Shown: piece by piece, positions 33,317 to 36,133 of the stretch
How positions within the stretch are numbered: position 1 is the first letter of the stretch
How the letters are laid out: each line of letters opens with the position of its first letter
Origin: JASBZA01 sp964392065
Lineage (GTDB): Bacteria > Bacillota > Clostridia > Saccharofermentanales > Fastidiosipilaceae
Length of the DNA: 36,133 nucleotides
Direction: 5' to 3'
Assembly (NCBI GenBank): GCA_964392065.1
Contig: CAYMOG010000010.1
Location: 1 to 36,133 of the forward strand
Notes under the pieces: generated by a model
Told to the model about the DNA's origin: nothing
Databases searched by the model: none
The model's input: only the letters and a program-made list of their open reading frames with translations
Position numbers and translations under genes: made by a program

Positions 33317-33622
33317 TTATCGTAATTCTATTGATTTTCCTTTTTTTGCAAGTTCTTCTGAGAACCTATAGAGTACAACTTTTCTTCCAATCATTTGCAC
33401 AACTTCTGCATCACAATATGCGGCCAAAGCATCCGCTGCTTCTTTCACCGAAATCGGTGCACTCTTCAGAATAGTGATTTTAATTAGTTCTCTTTTTCTC
33501 AGCAAATTATCAAGATGCCTATACGTTTCTTCGCTAATTCCATCTTTTCCCAATTGGAACACACTGTCTAGTGGATTTGCCAAACTCCGCAATTGACTTC
33601 TCTGTTTCCCATTTAATGCCAT
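33317..33622 (-). CDS. yhbY: YhbY/CRM-domain RNA-binding protein
   Basis: A 101-residue single-domain CRS1-YhbY protein associated with the pre-50S ribosome. Visible marks are LNGKQRSQLRSLANPLDSVFQLGKDGIS, LKSAPISVKEAADALAAYCDAEVVQMIGRKVVLYR (with the GRK-type loop). It begins 11 bases after obg with GGAG upstream. The obg-yhbY link is consistent with ribosome assembly. No clear terminator separates it from the rubredoxin promoter. Confidence 0.94.
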   Translation of the reverse strand: MALNGKQRSQLRSLANPLDSVFQLGKDGISEETYRHLDNLLRKRELIKITILKSAPISVKEAADALAAYCDAEVVQMIGRKVVLYRFSEELAKKGKSIELR

Positions 33623-33633
33623 ACTTCTTACTC

Positions 33634-34902
33634 CTAAAATATAAATTCAAATATGAGGTCGCCCATAATAACGTCTTCGCCTTCTTCGATACCCGCTTCT
33701 TCTAGAGCATCAATAACACCCTTATCCCTAAGCTCTTTCTGGAAGAATTGCAAAGACTCCGTATCTTGGAAGTTGATTTGGCGCATAAGCTCATCTACCA
33801 ACTTCCCTTCTACTTCATAACCTTCATGCGTTTTCTTGACTGTAAATGGCGCTTCTTCTAGCCTATATGTTTTCATTTCCACTTCAGGTTCTTCATATAA
33901 AACAGTCTCAGGCAACTCACGTAGCTTCGAAGCAACCCTCTCAATAAGGGCATCCGTACCATAATGAATAGGAGCAGATAATAGGAAAACTTCGTAGCCT
34001 TCTTCTCGAAATCTCTTAGCTAGCTCTTCCGCTTCACCTTCATCTGCCAAATCAATTTTATTCAGAGCAATAATCTGTGGTCGTCTGGCCAAAGCAGGCG
34101 CAAAATTCTCAAGCTCTCTATTGATTGCCAGGAAATCTTCATAAGGATCTCGCCCTTCCGAACCCGAGCTATCTAGAAAATGTACTAATAAGCGCGTTCT
34201 CTCCACATGACGAAGAAATTCTAGTCCTAAGCCTAAACCCTCACTAGCCCCTTCAATAAGCCCAGGAATATCTGCAATGGTAAAGGAAAAATCCCCCACC
34301 GTTGCTATTCCTAATTGTGGCTCTAGGGTCGTAAAGTGATAATCTGCTACCTTCGGTTTTGCGTTAGATACCACAGAAATAAAAGTACTTTTACCTACAT
34401 TGGGCATACCAAGTAAACCGACATCCGCAAGTAGTTTCAATTCTAAATTTACGTAGAAACCTTCGATCACTTGTCCAGGTTTGGCGAAGTTCGGTGCCTG
34501 TCTTGTTGCCGAAGCAAAAACAGCATTTCCAACGCCACCTCTTCCACCTTCTTGTAAAACGGTTTCTTGACCATCAGTACTTAGATCCACAAGCAGTCGA
34601 CCTGAATCCGCTTCTCTAACCACAGTGCCAACAGGAACCTCAATAGTAAGAGACTCTCCATATTTACCAGCACGCTTGGCTTTGGCCCCATTCTCGCCGT
34701 CACCAGCTACATATTTTCTCTGGAAACGGAAATTTTGCAAGGTGGAAATATTTCGATTCGCCTTGATGGAAACTGAACCTCCACGTCCACCGTTCCCACC
34801 ATCAGGACCACCATTAGGTATATATTTCCCTCGGTAAAAAGAGATCGCGCCATTCCCACCGTTTCCTGCTTTAATAAAAATTCTTGCCTGATCGATAAAC
34901 AT
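33634..34902 (-). CDS. obgE: Obg/CgtA GTPase
   Basis: Obg is an essential GTPase in 50S assembly and stress control. The 422-residue product has the glycine-rich Obg fold (KAGNGGNGAISFYRGKYIPNGGPDGGNGGRGG...), a G domain with GMPNVGKST, DIPGLIEGASEGLGLG and NKIDLAD, and a C-terminal OCT domain (about 345-422), typical of Gram-positive Obg. The start is the ATG at 34902 with GGAG eight bases upstream. An in-frame start at 34959 would translate through the upstream terminator and add residues unlike any Obg, so I reject it. Confidence 0.97.
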   Translation of the reverse strand: MFIDQARIFIKAGNGGNGAISFYRGKYIPNGGPDGGNGGRGGSVSIKANRNISTLQNFRFQRKYVAGDGENGAKAKRAGKYGESLTIEVPVGTVVREADSGRLLVDLSTDGQETVLQEGGRGGVGNAVFASATRQAPNFAKPGQVIEGFYVNLELKLLADVGLLGMPNVGKSTFISVVSNAKPKVADYHFTTLEPQLGIATVGDFSFTIADIPGLIEGASEGLGLGLEFLRHVERTRLLVHFLDSSGSEGRDPYEDFLAINRELENFAPALARRPQIIALNKIDLADEGEAEELAKRFREEGYEVFLLSAPIHYGTDALIERVASKLRELPETVLYEEPEVEMKTYRLEEAPFTVKKTHEGYEVEGKLVDELMRQINFQDTESLQFFQKELRDKGVIDALEEAGIEEGEDVIMGDLIFEFIF

Positions 34903-34921
34903 CGTATTTCTCCGTTCATGT

Positions 34922-34951
34922 AAAAAAGTCCGGCAGAATAAAACCGGACTT
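34922..34951 (-). terminator. Rho-independent terminator between rpmA and obg
   Basis: AAGTCCGG and its complement CCGGACTT form an 8-base-pair stem with a 10-base loop, followed on the minus strand by a run of six T. It lies ~30 bases after rpmA and only ~20 bases before the obg start codon, so obg must depend on read-through or on a promoter inside rpmA. Confidence 0.88.
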
Positions 34952-34980
34952 CCATTCATGAATTATTTTTTAGCTTGCGC

Positions 34981-35262
34981 TTACTCTGCTGGATAAACAC
35001 TGACTTTTGTACGCTTCTTATCTAGACGTTCAAAAGAAACATTGCCATCAACCAAAGCAAACAAAGTATCATCCTTACCCTTACCTACATTGGTACCAGG
35101 ATGAATCTTGGTTCCACGTTGTCTGTAAAGGATATTACCAGCAAGAACAAATTCTCCATCGCCCTTCTTCGCGCCTAAACGCTTAGCAATAGAATCACGG
35201 CCGTTACTGGTAGAACCTAAACCTTTTTTATGTGCTAATAACTGTAAATCAAGTTTAAACAT
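34981..35262 (-). CDS. rpmA: 50S ribosomal protein L27 (with N-terminal extension)
   Basis: L27 places its N-terminus near the peptidyl transferase centre. The 93-residue protein has the Firmicute-type extension MFKLDLQLLA in front of the mature start HKKGLGSTSNGRDS. In Firmicutes this extension is removed by the protease Prp, whose gene lies just upstream. The common motif is LQFFA; here it is LQLLA. The rest (AKRLGAKKGDGEFVLAGNILYRQRGTKIHPGTNVGKGKDDTLFALVDG) is standard. A full AGGAGG precedes the ATG. Confidence 0.97.
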   Translation of the reverse strand: MFKLDLQLLAHKKGLGSTSNGRDSIAKRLGAKKGDGEFVLAGNILYRQRGTKIHPGTNVGKGKDDTLFALVDGNVSFERLDKKRTKVSVYPAE

Positions 35263-35274
35263 TGTTCGTTCCTC

Positions 35275-35607
35275 CTACTTCATTTCAGGATCTGTCACAT
35301 GTACAAATTGCGATCCATAACTAAATTCTATCTGTTTACACCCTATCTCGAATACTCGAAACAAAATGGAAACCTCATCCGTTTTGTCTTTACGATTCAA
35401 CACTTCACACTGAAGATGTCCTGAGTTAAATGTATAATCAACATCAACTTGTAAGATATCGGTAAGACCGGTCACTGTTGTACCAGCTATCGCAGTAATA
35501 CTCGCACAAATCACATCATCTTGATCTTCGGCTGCATAACCTGCATGTCCTACACATTCAAACCCCACTGGGCCAAGCGCATCTTCTAATAAGTGTACAC
35601 TAATCAC
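35275..35607 (-). CDS. prp: Ribosomal-processing cysteine protease Prp
   Basis: Prp (YsxB) cleaves the N-terminal extension of L27. The 110-residue product has the catalytic pair His21 (GHAGYA) and Cys34 (VICASITAI) in the family spacing. It starts with GTG at 35607, nine bases after AAAGGAG. It sits between rplU and rpmA, as is normal where L27 carries a cleavable extension. Confidence 0.94.
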   Translation of the reverse strand: MISVHLLEDALGPVGFECVGHAGYAAEDQDDVICASITAIAGTTVTGLTDILQVDVDYTFNSGHLQCEVLNRKDKTDEVSILFRVFEIGCKQIEFSYGSQFVHVTDPEMK

Positions 35608-35625
35608 TCGTACGCTCCTTTAAAT

Positions 35626-35934
35626 TTAAAGAGCGATATCGTTAATTTTAACTAAAGTATAAGGTTGACGATGTCCGTTTTTGTTACGGTAACCCTTCTT
35701 AGGCTTATACTTGAACACAATGATTTTCTTACCTTTACCATGCTTTACAATTTCTGCGGATACCTTAGCATCCTTAATAGCATCACCGATTTGTAGTCCA
35801 TCATCATTAGAAACTGCTAGAATATCAGCGAAATCCACTGCATCTCCAGCTTCACCCTCTAATTTCTCTACATAAATCTGATCTCCGGCAGCAACACGAT
35901 ACTGTTTACCACCTGTAGCTATAACTGCGTACAT
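35626..35934 (-). CDS. rplU: 50S ribosomal protein L21
   Basis: A 102-residue 50S subunit protein. It begins MYAVIATGGKQYRVAAGDQIYVEKLEGEAGD and ends with KPKKGYRNKNGHRQPYTLVKINDI, the L21 signature that binds 23S rRNA. It is the first gene of the rplU-prp-rpmA operon and has AGGGGAGG nine bases before its ATG. Confidence 0.98.
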   Translation of the reverse strand: MYAVIATGGKQYRVAAGDQIYVEKLEGEAGDAVDFADILAVSNDDGLQIGDAIKDAKVSAEIVKHGKGKKIIVFKYKPKKGYRNKNGHRQPYTLVKINDIAL

Positions 35935-36019
35935 AACTCTGTGCCTCCCCTTCTATTTATTCGGGACTCGCTCCAATAGGTTCCTCATCGGAATTTCTTA
36001 ACCTAGCAAATGCGGTCAC
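35935..36019 (-). ncRNA. Candidate L21 leader (5' untranslated regulatory RNA)
   Basis: The ~85-base leader between the predicted transcription start and rplU can fold: TAGGTT pairs with AACCTA around an inner TTCC/GGAA stem with loop GATGA. An L21 leader (Rfam family L21_leader) is common at this place in Firmicutes, where it probably mediates feedback by a ribosomal protein. The assignment is by position and foldability, not by an alignment. Confidence 0.45.
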
Positions 36020-36025
36020 CGAGAC

Positions 36026-36054
36026 ACAATACCACGCTTCCAAGATAAAATCAA
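36026..36054 (-). promoter_or_regulatory. Promoter of the rplU-prp-rpmA operon
   Basis: Minus-strand -35 TTGATT (36054-36049), a 17-base spacer and -10 TATTGT (36031-36026), placed ~90 bases upstream of rplU. The remaining bases to the window edge (36055-36133) hold nothing I can identify. Confidence 0.6.
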
Positions 36055-36133
36055 GTGAATTTACGCCAAAGTTCGGGGTAAGCTTAATTGTAAAGTTAAG
36101 TGCACGTAGTTTCATTGTAATAAATAAATCCAT

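Larger units (their letters stand above)
996..34687. repeat. Dispersed 9-base word GGCCAAAGC, 13 exact copies
   Basis: Plus-strand copies begin at 996, 2137, 7688, 8927, 24234, 30916, 32883, 33422 and 34087. Minus-strand copies (read as GCTTTGGCC) begin at 5777, 9636, 23930 and 34679. Every copy is inside a gene. The reading frame differs: Ala-Leu-Ala (eight copies), Ala-Lys-Ala (three) and Gly-Gln-Ser (two). Copies matching the first eight bases lie at 11594 and 21589. The bases outside the nine show no conservation. The coordinates here mark the first and last copy; the sequence between them is not part of the repeat. Confidence 0.8.

Noticed and set aside
34903..34959. Upstream in-frame start for obg
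   Set aside because: The extra 19 codons would be the terminator hairpin itself, and the Obg fold begins exactly at the ATG at 34902 with its own ribosome binding site.
35957..36133. Minus-strand open frame of about 58 codons running in from the right edge and ending 22 bases before rplU
   Set aside because: It overlaps a good promoter and the predicted L21 leader, has no ribosome binding site in view and resembles no family I recognise. An open stretch of this length can occur by chance. It could still be the end of a gene cut by the window edge, which only the adjoining sequence would show.
1..36133. CRISPR arrays, tRNA or rRNA genes, insertion sequences, prophage genes
   Set aside because: I looked for regular repeat-spacer patterns, cloverleaf-like regions, transposase motifs and terminal repeats and found none; the window is packed with core genes.

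Overview
The window looks like a core chromosomal segment of an anaerobic, low-to-mid GC Firmicute (Bacillota), most likely from the Clostridia. The pointers are the gene order (rimP-nusA-ylxR-ylxQ-infB; mraZ-rsmH-ftsL-pbp; rplU-prp-rpmA-obg), a Prp-type protease gene next to an L27 with an N-terminal extension, strong AGGAGG-type ribosome binding sites, a DUF4364 regulator and a rubredoxin. Genus cannot be read from the sequence. All genes but one lie on the minus strand, so transcription runs from high to low coordinates. I see no rRNA, tRNA, CRISPR array, insertion sequence or prophage, and no gene-free stretch longer than 300 bases.

Layout in the direction of transcription: (1) 36.05-33.3 kb: a promoter and leader, then rplU-prp-rpmA, a clear terminator, and obg-yhbY. 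(2) 33.3-31.1 kb: separately transcribed small genes: a rubredoxin with a near-consensus promoter, a plus-strand DUF4364 winged-helix gene, a small P-loop protein of unknown role and mscL. (3) 31.07-18.4 kb: one long, tightly packed operon, rimP-nusA-ylxR-ylxQ-infB-rbfA-nrnA-truB-(ribF::ymfF)-ymfH-lgt, covering transcription/translation factors, nanoRNA decay, pseudouridylation, FMN/FAD synthesis, an M16-like protein pair and lipoprotein acylation. It ends in a perfect hairpin terminator. (4) 18.35-5.1 kb: the division and cell wall cluster mraZ-rsmH-ftsL-pbp-murF-mraY-ftsW-murG-ftsQ-sbp-ftsZ-nrdR. It starts at a promoter followed by helically phased GTGGT repeats that look like a MraZ operator, and it ends in a terminator. 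(5) 5.04 kb to the left edge: an OmpR-family response regulator and its histidine kinase, then nth and recG, all overlapping or nearly so.

No wholly new multi-gene system was found; most genes are housekeeping genes in a familiar order. The most unusual items are these: a 9-base word, GGCCAAAGC, present 13 times on both strands and in three codon contexts where chance predicts fewer than one; an in-frame fusion of a complete FAD synthetase (RibF) to a complete YmfF-like M16 protein; a YmfH partner whose HxxEH zinc site is replaced, so that neither M16 half looks catalytic; a division cluster without murE, murD, murC or ftsA and with no spoIIGA-sigE-sigG after ftsZ; an FtsZ with a very long charged linker and an unusual C-terminal peptide; an Sbp protein with a 100-residue acidic tail; and an L27 whose Prp cleavage motif has changed.
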